Positions 1 through 7,040 are shown, numbered from the stretch's first letter. The stretch is DNA of 7,693 nt from an uncultured Clostridia bacterium (GCA_946540675.1 CAMNIW010000059.1:1-7693); one strand, 5' to 3'. The notes: a model not told the origin generated them from the letters alone. Made by a program: numbers and translations.

Positions 1-3000
1 TATCGTTATGCTTTCGATGTTCGTTCTGGAATCGAAAACTCTTGCGCCTATTCTCGTTATCGTAGACGGCATTTCGTATCCGCCCGTCTTGCCGTTCGGA
101 TAATATGCGATAACGGTTATGTCCTTGTCGTAGATGACTCCGTCCCGTATCGTATAATAAGGGTTGCTCGGATCGACGTTTATCGTTTCGATTTTGGAGC
201 CGAACACGCCCGCGATATCCACCACCGCGAATTTCGAGCCGATATTCAACGTTTCGATGTCGGATTGAGACGAATTGAACGCACCCGAAGCATAGTCGAG
301 TTCGGCTCTCGCCGCGTTCGCGTTTACGGTGACGAGTCCGGACGTTGCGCCGAACGCGTTTTTCTCTATTTTCTTGACGTTTGCGGCAATGGTTATTTCG
401 GTTACTTTCGTCAAGCCGTAAAACGCCTGTTCGCCTATCGAAAGGTCGGGCGCGCTCTCGGTGCCTTCAAAAGTTATCTGCGTTACGCCCGAGCAACTCT
501 TGAACGCTTTTGCTTCTATTTCGGTAACGTATCCGGGTATGGTTATCTCGGTAATGAGTTTACATCCTTCGAAAGCGCTTTCGCCGACGACGCTTACGCC
601 GGAAGGAACGGTAAATACGCCTTCTCTTCCGCGCGGACAGTAGACCGCCTTGGTGCCCGAAGCGTTACAAAGTACGCCGTCTTTTACCGAGAAGTTCGCG
701 CCCGCGCCGTCCATTTTTATCTCGGAGAGAGCGGTGCATTGATTGAAGACGTTCACGTTGAAGTCCGCAAGCCTTGTCGGAAGTTCTATTTCGGTAAGCG
801 CCGCGCAGTATTCGAAGGCTTTTTCGTCGAGAGTAAGGGGGACTTCGGTTTCGCCCTGGGCGGTTTTTGCGAAGACGACTTTTTCGAGTTTGCTGTTCTT
901 GAAGGCGGACGGCTGTATTCTCTTTACCGAAGCCGCTATCGTTATTTCGGTTATTTCCGATTTGGCGAAACTTTCCGCCGCGATCGCGTCTACTTTAAGC
1001 GGATTGCCGTCCGCGTCGGTAAGGCCGTCTATCTCTTCGGGCATTTCGTATTTGCCCGTTCTCGCGTACGGAATGTATACGAGCGCGACGTTATATTCGG
1101 TCGTTCCGACGGCTTTTCTGAACAATACGCCGTCTTTGGAGCCGTACACGGGATCGACTGCCGTGTCGGTCGTGTATACGTTTATGTTTTCGAGATTCCT
1201 GCATCCTTCGAACGCCGTTCCTACCGAAACGACTTTCACGGTGTCGGGGATATTTATGGTTACGAGTTTAGAGCAGGAAGAGAAGTCGTCCACCGCGACT
1301 ACGGGTTTTCCGTTGTATTCCGCGGCGACCGTGACTTCGGTCACTTTGTCTATGGGCGCGCCCTTTACCGCCGAGTAGCCGCCGCTGACTTCGACGTATT
1401 TGACTACGCCTTCCCAGGCGGCGTAAAGGGTGACGTCGCCGTCTTTGTTCCAGTTGAAGAGTCCTTTGCCGAGTTCGTCGGTATATCTCGTTCCCACCGA
1501 GTTCATTTCGGCGTACCAGCCGACGAACACTTTAAGGTCGTCGCTCGTAACGGCGATCGGAAGTTCTGCTCTTTCGCCGTAGGATACGACTACCTTTTGC
1601 GGTTCGCCGCCTTCTCCGGCGGGGTCGAGAGTAACGGTATACTGTTTGGGTATCCAGTGCGCGAAGAGTTGAACGTCCCCGTCAAACCCGTAGAAACCGT
1701 CGGTCACTTTTACGCCGAGTCCCGCGGGGCCGCCTGCCGCCGTGTACCAACCGCCGAAGTTATAGCCCTTTCTCGTCGTTTCGGGAAGGGTATATCTCTG
1801 ACCTTCCGCCGCGTAGACGTCGCCCGTTCTGAGTCCGCCCTGAACGTCGAGTTCTATGGTATTGGCGTTGATCCTGTATTCGCTCGCGGCTCCCTTTTCG
1901 CCGTTTATTATCGGCGTTACTTCGATAACGTTTTCTCCCGCGACGGACAGGGGGATCGCAAGCGAAACGCCTTCGACTTCTATCGGTTTTTCGCCGTTCA
2001 TCGAAACGACGTATTTTTCGGCGCCTTTGACGGCGTTCCAACTCGCCACGCCGTCCTTATAGAACACTTCGAGAGCGGTACTGAGCGATATGGCGTCGGA
2101 TACTATGGAATTGTTGTTTTGGTCTTCCGCCACCGCCTGAACGCGTATTTCGGTTTCGCCTACCGTTTCGTCCAAAGTGAAAGTCGTGTCGGCGCAGAAA
2201 TACGGTGTTTCGCCTATTATGACGTTATAGCCCATCGCCCCGTGCACGGCGTCCCAACTTACGGTATCGGAAACGATCTTCACGTTTTCGGGCGTGGCAA
2301 GCGCTGTCTTCGTATAAGTCGCGGAAGTGGTCTTCACGTTGTATCCGCGGTTTATCGGGGTAACTTTTATCGCGATGTTGCCGCTGTAATATCTGAGATC
2401 GGTGAAAGTGTCTTTTTCGATAAGAGCGGTGATCTTACCGCCGGACGCTATTTCTACCTTATAGCCTTCGGCTTTTTCGACGGGTTCCCAGGACGCTTCT
2501 ATGTCGTTGATAAGTATTTCGGGTATCCGCGCGAGCGACCTATTGAGAATAAAGGTCGCCGATTCCGAAGTCGCGCGGCCTTCCGCCGCGGCGTATACGG
2601 TAAATTCTATTCCGCTTTCGCACATTTCGCAGGAAGAGAAGTCGTATGCGGGATCTTCGCCTATATCGAGCATTCTGTGCGCGTGTCCTTCGTTGCCGCA
2701 CTTGACGGATATATAGTATTTTTCGGCTCCTTCGACCGCTCCGAAGGTGAGCAGGGATTCGCCTTCCACCTTAAAGAAAGACACCCTGTCGAGAGCCTTG
2801 TTGTTGAGATAGGCAAAGTAGGTTTCGCCGCCGACGGTTACCGCCGCTTTGTATTCGCCCGCGTCCTTTTCGGAGAACGGGAAGTCGAACACGGTCGACG
2901 ACGTCTTTTGCGAAACGACGGTGTTGTCGGGCGCGATGACGCTGACTTCGTACTGAACGTTTGCGCCGAGCGAATTCCAGGTAATCTTGTCGTTCGCTAT

Positions 3001-3582
3001 CGAAAGCCCTATTCCGTCGTTTTTCCATACGGCGAAAAAGGTGGTGCTTTGTGTGAGTTTTTCTCCCGAATATTTTGCGGTGAGTTTGTCGCCGTCTTCG
3101 AAGTCGCTCGTCCACCAGCCGGCAAAGGTCTTGCCCGCCTTTTCGGGAACGGGAAGGTTGACTCCTTCTATCATAAGACCGCCGCCGACCGTCAACGTTT
3201 CGGTGAGATTGCCGTCGACGTTGAGTTTAACGGTGTATTCGGTTTCGGTGTTCTGCACGAAATAGGCGAATACGGTCGTATCCCCCTTTACGGCGGAAGA
3301 GAAGTCGTACTTTGTCTTGAACGACTTGTCTGTATACCAACCGACGAAAGTATATCCGTCTTTCGTCGGAGATTGCGGTCTTACCGCGGTTTTACCGTCT
3401 TCCACGTCTATCGCGGCGATCTGACTGCCGCCGTCGGTATCGAAAGTCAACTTATAGTACACTATCCGACTTTCGCTCGGCGGGTTGGTTTTGTTGTCGT
3501 TACAGCCCGTCGCGACTGCCGCGGTCGCGGCGGTCGCGGCGAGAGCCATAACGGCGCAAACAATGCGTTTCTTTTTGTCCAT
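1..3582 (-). CDS. Large multi-repeat surface lipoprotein (InlB-like, FN3-like and BspA-like repeats), C-terminus beyond the window
   Basis: The ATG at 3582-3580 follows AAAGGAG (3595-3589) with a 6-nt spacer. The frame stays open for 1194 codons to the window edge, so the end is missing. Residues 1-27 form a lipoprotein signal: MDKKKR, an Ala-rich core, then ATGC with Cys27 as the likely lipidation site. The -3 residue is Ala rather than Leu. Four InlB/Flg_new-type repeats with the G-Y-x-F-x-G-W-Y signature lie near residues 43-110, 118-188, 575-650 and 650-715. Five FN3-like modules, each carrying a W-x-x-V-x-x-A-x-x-Y type core, have cores near residues 203, 279, 365, 444 and 516. From about residue 715 on there are BspA/LRR_5 repeats (I-x-x-x-A-F-x-x-C-x-x-L-x-x-I) alternating with DGV-L/I-Y type modules. 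Such proteins are usually anchored outside the membrane and bind host, glycan or protein ligands; the ligand here is unknown. The family is clear, the function only inferred. Confidence 0.93.
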   Translation of the reverse strand, partial: MDKKKRIVCAVMALAATAATAAVATGCNDNKTNPPSESRIVYYKLTFDTDGGSQIAAIDVEDGKTAVRPQSPTKDGYTFVGWYTDKSFKTKYDFSSAVKGDTTVFAYFVQNTETEYTVKLNVDGNLTETLTVGGGLMIEGVNLPVPEKAGKTFAGWWTSDFEDGDKLTAKYSGEKLTQSTTFFAVWKNDGIGLSIANDKITWNSLGANVQYEVSVIAPDNTVVSQKTSSTVFDFPFSEKDAGEYKAAVTVGGETYFAYLNNKALDRVSFFKVEGESLLTFGAVEGAEKYYISVKCGNEGHAHRMLDIGEDPAYDFSSCEMCESGIEFTVYAAAEGRATSESATFILNRSLARIPEILINDIEASWEPVEKAEGYKVEIASGGKITALIEKDTFTDLRYYSGNIAIKVTPINRGYNVKTTSATYTKTALATPENVKIVSDTVSWDAVHGAMGYNVIIGETPYFCADTTFTLDETVGETEIRVQAVAEDQNNNSIVSDAISLSTALEVFYKDGVASWNAVKGAEKYVVSMNGEKPIEVEGVSLAIPLSVAGENVIEVTPIINGEKGAASEYRINANTIELDVQGGLRTGDVYAAEGQRYTLPETTRKGYNFGGWYTAAGGPAGLGVKVTDGFYGFDGDVQLFAHWIPKQYTVTLDPAGEGGEPQKVVVSYGERAELPIAVTSDDLKVFVGWYAEMNSVGTRYTDELGKGLFNWNKDGDVTLYAAWEGVVKYVEVSGGYSAVKGAPIDKVTEVTVAAEYNGKPVVAVDDFSSCSKLVTINIPDTVKVVSVGTAFEGCRNLENINVYTTDTAVDPVYGSKDGVLFRKAVGTTEYNVALVYIPYARTGKYEMPEEIDGLTDADGNPLKVDAIAAESFAKSEITEITIAASVKRIQPSAFKNSKLEKVVFAKTAQGETEVPLTLDEKAFEYCAALTEIELPTRLADFNVNVFNQCTALSEIKMDGAGANFSVKDGVLCNASGTKAVYCPRGREGVFTVPSGVSVVGESAFEGCKLITEITIPGYVTEIEAKAFKSCSGVTQITFEGTESAPDLSIGEQAFYGLTKVTEITIAANVKKIEKNAFGATSGLVTVNANAARAELDYASGAFNSSQSDIETLNIGSKFAVVDIAGVFGSKIETINVDPSNPYYTIRDGVIYDKDITVIAYYPNGKTGGYEMPSTITRIGARVFDSRTNIESITI

Positions 3583-3649
3583 ATCTATCTCCTTTATAAA
3601 CTGTTTGTGCGATTTGTAAAAACAGAAATAATCCCACAGTATAACATAA

Positions 3650-3678
3650 ATTATAGCGATAAATCGACCTTTTGTCAA
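3650..3678 (-). promoter_or_regulatory. Consensus sigma-A promoter of the lipoprotein gene
   Basis: On the minus strand a perfect TTGACA (3678-3673) is followed by a 17-bp spacer and a perfect TATAAT (3655-3650). Transcription would start near 3643, giving a leader of about 60 nt before the ATG at 3582. Both hexamers and the spacer match the ideal, so basal expression should be strong unless a repressor acts. No clear operator is seen in the leader. Confidence 0.85.
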
Positions 3679-3894
3679 ATTCAACAATTATATTTTAATA
3701 AATTTAATGATAAATATTATAAATAAATAATAAACGCGCGAAAAACATATATAATCGCACGAAAAGGCGGCTTTTACTAAATTTATGTATTCGGGTGCGA
3801 CGGGTGCAAATGGTCAATTAAAAATAAACATTCTTGATTTCGGAATCCGTGAATATTTTTTCTTTCCCATCGCATTATTATATAGAGAAACATA

Positions 3895-3923
3895 TTGACA
3901 AGGTTTATAAAGTAATTTATAAT
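3895..3923 (+). promoter_or_regulatory. Upstream promoter (P1) of the AraC-family gene
   Basis: A perfect TTGACA (3895-3900), a 17-bp spacer and a perfect TATAAT (3918-3923) are visible. The start point would be near 3930, leaving a leader of about 134 nt. The intergenic region 3583-4063 also contains the divergent lipoprotein promoter and P2. Between about 3700 and 3880 I see only AT-rich DNA with no gene. Confidence 0.7.
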
Positions 3924-3984
3924 TATTCATAAATATAAATAATCAAGTACGACATTTTCAATACATAAATGACGGATTTCATTA

Positions 3985-4013
3985 TTGAATATTTAAGTGT
4001 TGTATGCTATAAT
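3985..4013 (+). promoter_or_regulatory. Downstream extended -10 promoter (P2) of the AraC-family gene
   Basis: TTGAAT (3985-3990), a 17-bp spacer and TATAAT (4008-4013) are preceded by TG one base upstream, forming TGCTATAAT, an extended -10 element. The start point would be near 4020, about 44 nt before the ATG. It is nearer to the gene than P1 and probably the main promoter. Confidence 0.7.
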
Positions 4014-4063
4014 GTAATAATCAAATAGTTTCTCTAAAAATAAACAATAAAGCGAGATACGTT

Positions 4064-4951
4064 ATGAGCGAGTTGCAAAATTCTATAAATGCAGAAAATA
4101 TTTCTTACTCAACAGAATTTTCTATTGGGAATACAAAATTTGTTATATTTCTTGCTGTTTCTTATGAGAATGAAAATGCGGCATACGAGCAGGATTCTAA
4201 ACCTATTTCGATATATCACAACCATTATTATAATGAATTGATTTTTTCTCCGCTTTTTGAGATTCAATGCTTTACTAAAGACGGTTCTTTTAAACTTCAT
4301 AGAAATAATTTGTTATTATTTAGAGCGGGTTTTTTTCACGCAACGACGATAAATTTATCTATGAAAGCTAACATTTTGGGTTTTACATTTAAGGAAATTA
4401 AGAAATGTTCGGCAAATGAGCGTACATATGATATTTACAACAAAATTTTCTCACTAGATTATCAAGTGTTTTCGAATAAGACTTTGATAAACACGCTTAG
4501 GCAAGTATTTCAACAGATTAAGTCACCCACACTTTTTTCCTATTACTCGATACCCGCGCTTTTACAAATTTTCTTTGTGCAAGTTGCTGAAAAACATGTA
4601 ACGCCTACAAGTAAGTTGACCTCACTTGGCTCATTAGATTATCGAATTTCTGTGGAATTAAACTCAATGGAAACAAATACGAATTTAAGGGCTATGGCGG
4701 AAAAACTTTTTATTAGTGAACGACAACTTGAGCGCCGGATTTATCAATTATACGGAAAAAACTTTACGGAAAAACGCAGAGAAATTCGTATAAGTGTTGC
4801 AAAAAATCTATTAGAAACTACTAGTTTAGCCGTTGAGCAAATTGCAATTAAGATACATTATGGTTCGCAGTCTGCTTTTATTGCGGTATTTAAGCGTTAC
4901 ACGGGTATGACACCAACGCAATATCGTAAAAATTGCACGAAAATCTATTAA
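4064..4951 (+). CDS. AraC/XylS-family transcriptional regulator
   Basis: A 295-residue protein, the usual length for this family. The N-terminal half (about 20-130) looks like a cupin-type sensor domain, with an H-N-H-Y-Y-N-E stretch at 52-58 typical of the metabolite-binding fold. The C-terminal part (about 206-290) is the double helix-turn-helix. The first unit spans N-L-R-x-M-A-E-K-L through S-E-R-Q-L-E-R-R (about 207-225). The second runs from V-E-Q-I-A at 257 through the family signature G-x-x-x-x-F-x-x-x-F-K-R-Y-T-G-M-T-P-T-Q-Y-R-K. The ribosome binding site is weak (GCGAG upstream), suggesting low expression. The gene is distinctly AT-rich and uses TTA leucine codons freely, unlike the lipoprotein gene. 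The next operon starts on the same strand after a terminator, so this protein is a good candidate for its activator. The ligand cannot be told. Confidence 0.93.
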   Translation: MSELQNSINAENISYSTEFSIGNTKFVIFLAVSYENENAAYEQDSKPISIYHNHYYNELIFSPLFEIQCFTKDGSFKLHRNNLLLFRAGFFHATTINLSMKANILGFTFKEIKKCSANERTYDIYNKIFSLDYQVFSNKTLINTLRQVFQQIKSPTLFSYYSIPALLQIFFVQVAEKHVTPTSKLTSLGSLDYRISVELNSMETNTNLRAMAEKLFISERQLERRIYQLYGKNFTEKRREIRISVAKNLLETTSLAVEQIAIKIHYGSQSAFIAVFKRYTGMTPTQYRKNCTKIY

Positions 4952-4999
4952 CCGGAAATTATCTATACAGTACATATGCATATAGCGGATACTAATTAT

Positions 5000-5041
5000 A
5001 AAAAAGCTATCAATCTGAGAGCAGGCTGTATAGCTTTTTTT
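5000..5041 (+). terminator. Rho-independent terminator of the AraC-family gene
   Basis: An 11-bp perfect stem pairs AAAAAAGCTAT (5000-5010) with ATAGCTTTTTT (5030-5040) around a 19-nt loop, ending in a run of seven T. The A run on the left arm would give a U run on the other strand as well, but no minus-strand gene needs it here. Confidence 0.85.
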
Positions 5042-5107
5042 GATGGGGTTAATTATGGTGCTATGATATTCTCAAAAAATATAGAAACTATGTTTTATAT
5101 ATTTTAG

Positions 5108-5178
5108 TTAATGTGAAATTGACATTTTGGCAAGAAATATGTCGTATTTTGATATTGAAATAACGTGAATTAATGTGA
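5108..5178 (+). promoter_or_regulatory. Pair of 9-bp direct repeats, candidate activator sites
   Basis: TTAATGTGA occurs at 5108-5116 and again at 5170-5178, 62 bp apart, close to six helical turns, so both face the same side of the DNA. A related TAACGTGA lies at 5161-5168. The second copy overlaps the spacer and extended -10 region of the operon promoter. AraC-family proteins often bind direct repeats, and the gene for one lies just upstream, so these may be its sites. This is inference from position only. Confidence 0.4.
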
Positions 5179-5184
5179 TAGAAT
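5155..5184 (+). promoter_or_regulatory. Probable promoter of the transporter-isomerase operon
   Basis: TTGAAA (5155-5160), an 18-bp spacer and TAGAAT (5179-5184) are preceded by TG at 5176-5177, giving an extended -10. The start would be near 5191, about 43 nt before the first ATG. A second TTGACA at 5119-5124 has no good -10 partner at normal spacing. The imperfect hexamers fit a promoter that needs an activator. Confidence 0.55.
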
Positions 5185-5233
5185 AAAAAAGCAATAAAAT
5201 CAATAAAATATAATCAAAAAAAGGAGTAAAACA

Positions 5234-5320
5234 ATGCAAAAGTTATTTGAAGGCGTTTACAGTGCAATATTTTCGGTTTACGATGAAAATCTCAACGTAA
5301 AGAAAGGCGCCGTTAAATAA
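5234..5320 (+). pseudogene. Start of a DapA/NanA-family aldolase gene, truncated to 28 codons
   Basis: AAGGAG (5221-5226) stands 7 nt before the ATG, the best ribosome binding site of this operon. The 28-residue product begins MQKLFEGVYSAIFSVYDEN. This matches the N-terminus of dihydrodipicolinate synthase/N-acetylneuraminate lyase proteins, where F-x-G-[VL]-Y-[AS]-A and (Y/F)-D-E-N form the first strand of the barrel. The family normally runs to about 290-310 residues, so the barrel, the Schiff-base lysine and the catalytic tyrosine are all absent. The TAA stop (5318-5320) shares its last A with the ATG of the transporter gene. The stub may now serve as a translated leader that loads ribosomes for the transporter. 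A genuinely functional small peptide cannot be excluded. The family match rests on a short stretch. Confidence 0.7.
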
Positions 5321-6258
5321 TGTACGGATATTTGTTGATAATCGGCAGCAGTATATTTCTTTGCATTATGTCCGCACTTAGAAAAGAGTTTCAGAAAGAT
5401 ACGGTATTAAACGTAAAGACGACTCTTTTCTTTATGGGGCTGAGCAGTATGTTCGTCGTGTTAGCCGGTTTAATATATTGCGCATTCACTCGCTTTGAGT
5501 TGGTTACAAAAGCCGATTTTACGGTTTTATCTCACGGAGCGCTATTTGCAATAATACTTACGGTAAATACGATACTCTGCATTTTCGTGACGAAATACGG
5601 AAGCATGGCAATATCCACCGTGTTCGCATGGCTCGGCACGTTGGTTATATCGGCTGTTTACGGACTTATTTACGATCCCGTAAAAAACGCATTGAGCATA
5701 TGGAATATAATAGGTTTTGTCCTCGTTGGAATAGTTATAGCAATAAGTCTGTTTTCGGTTAAAGGAAAAAGCGGAGAAAACGACGGCGAAGATAAAAGGA
5801 ATGTTAAAATATTTGCGCTGCTTTGCTTTATAATATTTTTCACCAACGGAATAGCTTTGCCTATTTACAGCCATTTTACCGACGTGCGCCCGGATTACGG
5901 AGAGATGAATTTTATATTTCTGTATTTGTTTTTTTGCGTGGTCATCTGCGCTGCTGTATTAGGCGCGATATTGATTGCCCGTAGAAATAAGGACGACGTT
6001 GAAGAAATAAAAGATTGTGTAAAGGTAAAGCCTTTAATATGTATTTTAGGATACGGCGCTACATTTTTCTTCTCGGAATTTCTATCGATCGTATGCACTC
6101 AGGTTTTACCTATAATAATACAGGCGCCGCTCTCTTTTGCGGTAAGCATAATAAGCGTTGCGCTGGTTGATTTCATTTTTTTCAAACAAAAACTTACGAA
6201 AGCGCAAATAGTTCAGATAGGGCTATCGTTTGTAATAGGCGCATTATTTGCGTTTTAA
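5320..6258 (+). CDS. DMT/EamA-like ten-helix membrane transporter
   Basis: A 312-residue, strongly hydrophobic protein. About ten membrane segments can be read, near 2-20, 33-55, 68-90, 97-117, 129-148, 162-185, 197-221, 238-259, 263-285 and 294-312. A charged loop at about 148-162 splits two five-helix halves, as in the drug/metabolite transporter superfamily. The ending, with F-F-K-Q-K-L-T-K-A-Q before a last glycine-containing helix, is characteristic of EamA-type proteins. Members export or import small metabolites such as amino acids, sugars or nucleotides; the substrate is not readable from sequence. The ATG overlaps the stop of the aldolase stub (TAATG), and only a weak AAAGG lies upstream, so translation is probably coupled to the stub. 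Its place between an aldolase remnant and a sugar-phosphate isomerase suggests a sugar or sugar-acid substrate, by inference only. Confidence 0.85.
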   Translation: MYGYLLIIGSSIFLCIMSALRKEFQKDTVLNVKTTLFFMGLSSMFVVLAGLIYCAFTRFELVTKADFTVLSHGALFAIILTVNTILCIFVTKYGSMAISTVFAWLGTLVISAVYGLIYDPVKNALSIWNIIGFVLVGIVIAISLFSVKGKSGENDGEDKRNVKIFALLCFIIFFTNGIALPIYSHFTDVRPDYGEMNFIFLYLFFCVVICAAVLGAILIARRNKDDVEEIKDCVKVKPLICILGYGATFFFSEFLSIVCTQVLPIIIQAPLSFAVSIISVALVDFIFFKQKLTKAQIVQIGLSFVIGALFAF

Positions 6259-6270
6259 CAGGAGATTTAT

Positions 6271-6404
6271 ATGTGGAGCGGTAATAAAAAGATTTGAAAG
6301 GTTGCGGTATTCTTCCCGAAGAGCCTCATGCTCCGAGTCCGGATTGCGACGGCGAACAAAAAGTTAAAAAGGCTGTATTTAAAATATTAATAAATGATAG
6401 GTGA
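6271..6404 (+). pseudogene. Short frameshifted coding remnant between transporter and isomerase genes
   Basis: AGGAG (6260-6264) sits 6 nt before an ATG at 6271, an excellent start signal, but the frame stops after 8 codons (MWSGNKKI, TGA at 6295-6297). From 6288 the frame one base back is open to a TGA at 6402-6404. It reads G-C-G-I-L-P-E-E-P-H-A-P-S-P-D-C then G-E-Q-K-V-K-K-A-V, with codon choice like the neighbouring genes. The two frames meet at a run of five A (6286-6290), so one lost A, or ribosome slippage, would join them into a 44-residue product. It ends 11 nt inside the isomerase gene. I do not recognise the product. The G-x-x-x-x-P-x-x-P stretch followed by a charged helix loosely resembles the C-terminus of DapA/NanA-family aldolases, but this is weak. 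Confidence 0.5.
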
Positions 6405-6999
6405 AATAATAAAAACGGTAAAAGACAAGTATTTGGTTGTAGGCGCAGATTTTGCGGGTTTTCCGCTCAAAGAAGTGGTAGTGGAGCATTTGGAGAAGAA
6501 GGGTTGGAAGATACTCGACTTGGGAGTAAAGAAGGACAGCGATCCTAACGATACCGACCTTATGTTCCATAGGGTAGGACTTCGGGTCGGTGCGGAGATA
6601 GCGGAAGGCAATTACGAACGCGCACTCGTATTTTGCGGCACGGGTATGGGCATACACATTGCGGCTTCTAAGTGTCCGCACGTTCACGCAGGCGTTGTCG
6701 AGAGCCTTCCGGCGGCGATAAGGGCAATAACCGGAAACGGCGTAAACGTCCTTGCGATGGGTGCGTTTTACGTCGCGCCGCAGACTGCTTGCGATATAGC
6801 GGACGCATATCTTGCGAACTCGCTCGGCAGCGGTTGGAAATGGTGGCACAACTTTTACGAGTTCCACAAACTCGCGATCGACGAACTCGAAGCGTTCAAT
6901 TACGAAGAATACAAGAAAAACGGCTTTAAGGTAAATAAACTCGGAGATTACGACTTAACTCTCGACTTCGACAAAAAACCCCGAATAAACACGTTGTAA
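6394..6999 (+). CDS. RpiB/LacA/LacB-family sugar-phosphate isomerase, extended form
   Basis: A 201-residue protein. Residues 13-125 match the RpiB/LacAB fold. They start with Y-L-V-V-G-A-D-F-A-G-F-P-L-K-E (13-27), continue with the phosphate and active-site loop F-C-G-T-G-M-G-I-H-I-A-A-S-K (80-93) including the catalytic-type Cys81, and then N-V-L-A-M-G (118-123). Family members interconvert aldose and ketose phosphates such as ribose 5-phosphate or galactose 6-phosphate. The usual Asp-His pair near the start is Asp19-Phe20 here, and about 45 extra residues follow the normal 150-residue domain, so the substrate may differ from ribose 5-phosphate. I therefore give no symbol. No ribosome binding site precedes the ATG. 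It lies inside the end of the preceding remnant frame, suggesting the gene was once translated by coupling. It is the last gene of the operon. Confidence 0.88.
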   Translation: MIGEIIKTVKDKYLVVGADFAGFPLKEVVVEHLEKKGWKILDLGVKKDSDPNDTDLMFHRVGLRVGAEIAEGNYERALVFCGTGMGIHIAASKCPHVHAGVVESLPAAIRAITGNGVNVLAMGAFYVAPQTACDIADAYLANSLGSGWKWWHNFYEFHKLAIDELEAFNYEEYKKNGFKVNKLGDYDLTLDFDKKPRINTL

Positions 7000-7005
7000 A
7001 GGTAC

Positions 7006-7040
7006 AAAAAGCGGAAGTTCTGTCAAGGCTTCCGCTTTTT
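7006..7040 (+). terminator. Rho-independent terminator of the transporter-isomerase operon
   Basis: A perfect 12-bp stem pairs AAAAAGCGGAAG (7006-7017) with CTTCCGCTTTTT (7029-7040) across an 11-nt loop, ending in five T. It starts 7 nt after the isomerase stop codon. The mirror A run means it could also stop transcripts arriving on the minus strand. Confidence 0.93.

Larger units (their letters stand above)
3883..4036. repeat. Separated 9-bp inverted repeat bracketing the regulator promoters
   Basis: TAGAGAAAC at 3883-3891 and its exact reverse complement GTTTCTCTA at 4028-4036 lie 136 bp apart. The first copy ends just before the -35 box of the upstream promoter. The second lies just after the expected start point of the downstream promoter. 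This placement would suit an autoregulatory operator pair for the AraC-family protein encoded next. A chance match in AT-rich DNA is also possible. Confidence 0.35.

Noticed and set aside
265..3726. 1153-codon plus-strand open frame
   Set aside because: It lies exactly codon-on-codon opposite the lipoprotein gene. Its translation is a low-complexity mix rich in F, V, R, G and Y with no domain, whereas the minus strand gives a signal peptide, a ribosome binding site, a promoter and clear repeats.
3766..3779. AAAAG-GCGG-CTTTT hairpin in the divergent intergenic region
   Set aside because: The stem is only five pairs, mostly A-T, with no gene end nearby, so it is too weak to call a terminator.
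4974..4983. ATATGCATAT palindrome after the regulator gene
   Set aside because: A 10-bp AT-rich palindrome is expected by chance here, and nothing nearby gives it a role.
5119..5150. TTGACA at 5119 as the -35 of the operon promoter
   Set aside because: No acceptable -10 hexamer lies 16-18 bp downstream. The extended -10 promoter at 5155-5184 fits better.
6379..6867. Minus-strand 162-codon frame opposite the isomerase
   Set aside because: It is a shadow of the RpiB-family gene. It has no ribosome binding site and no family features.
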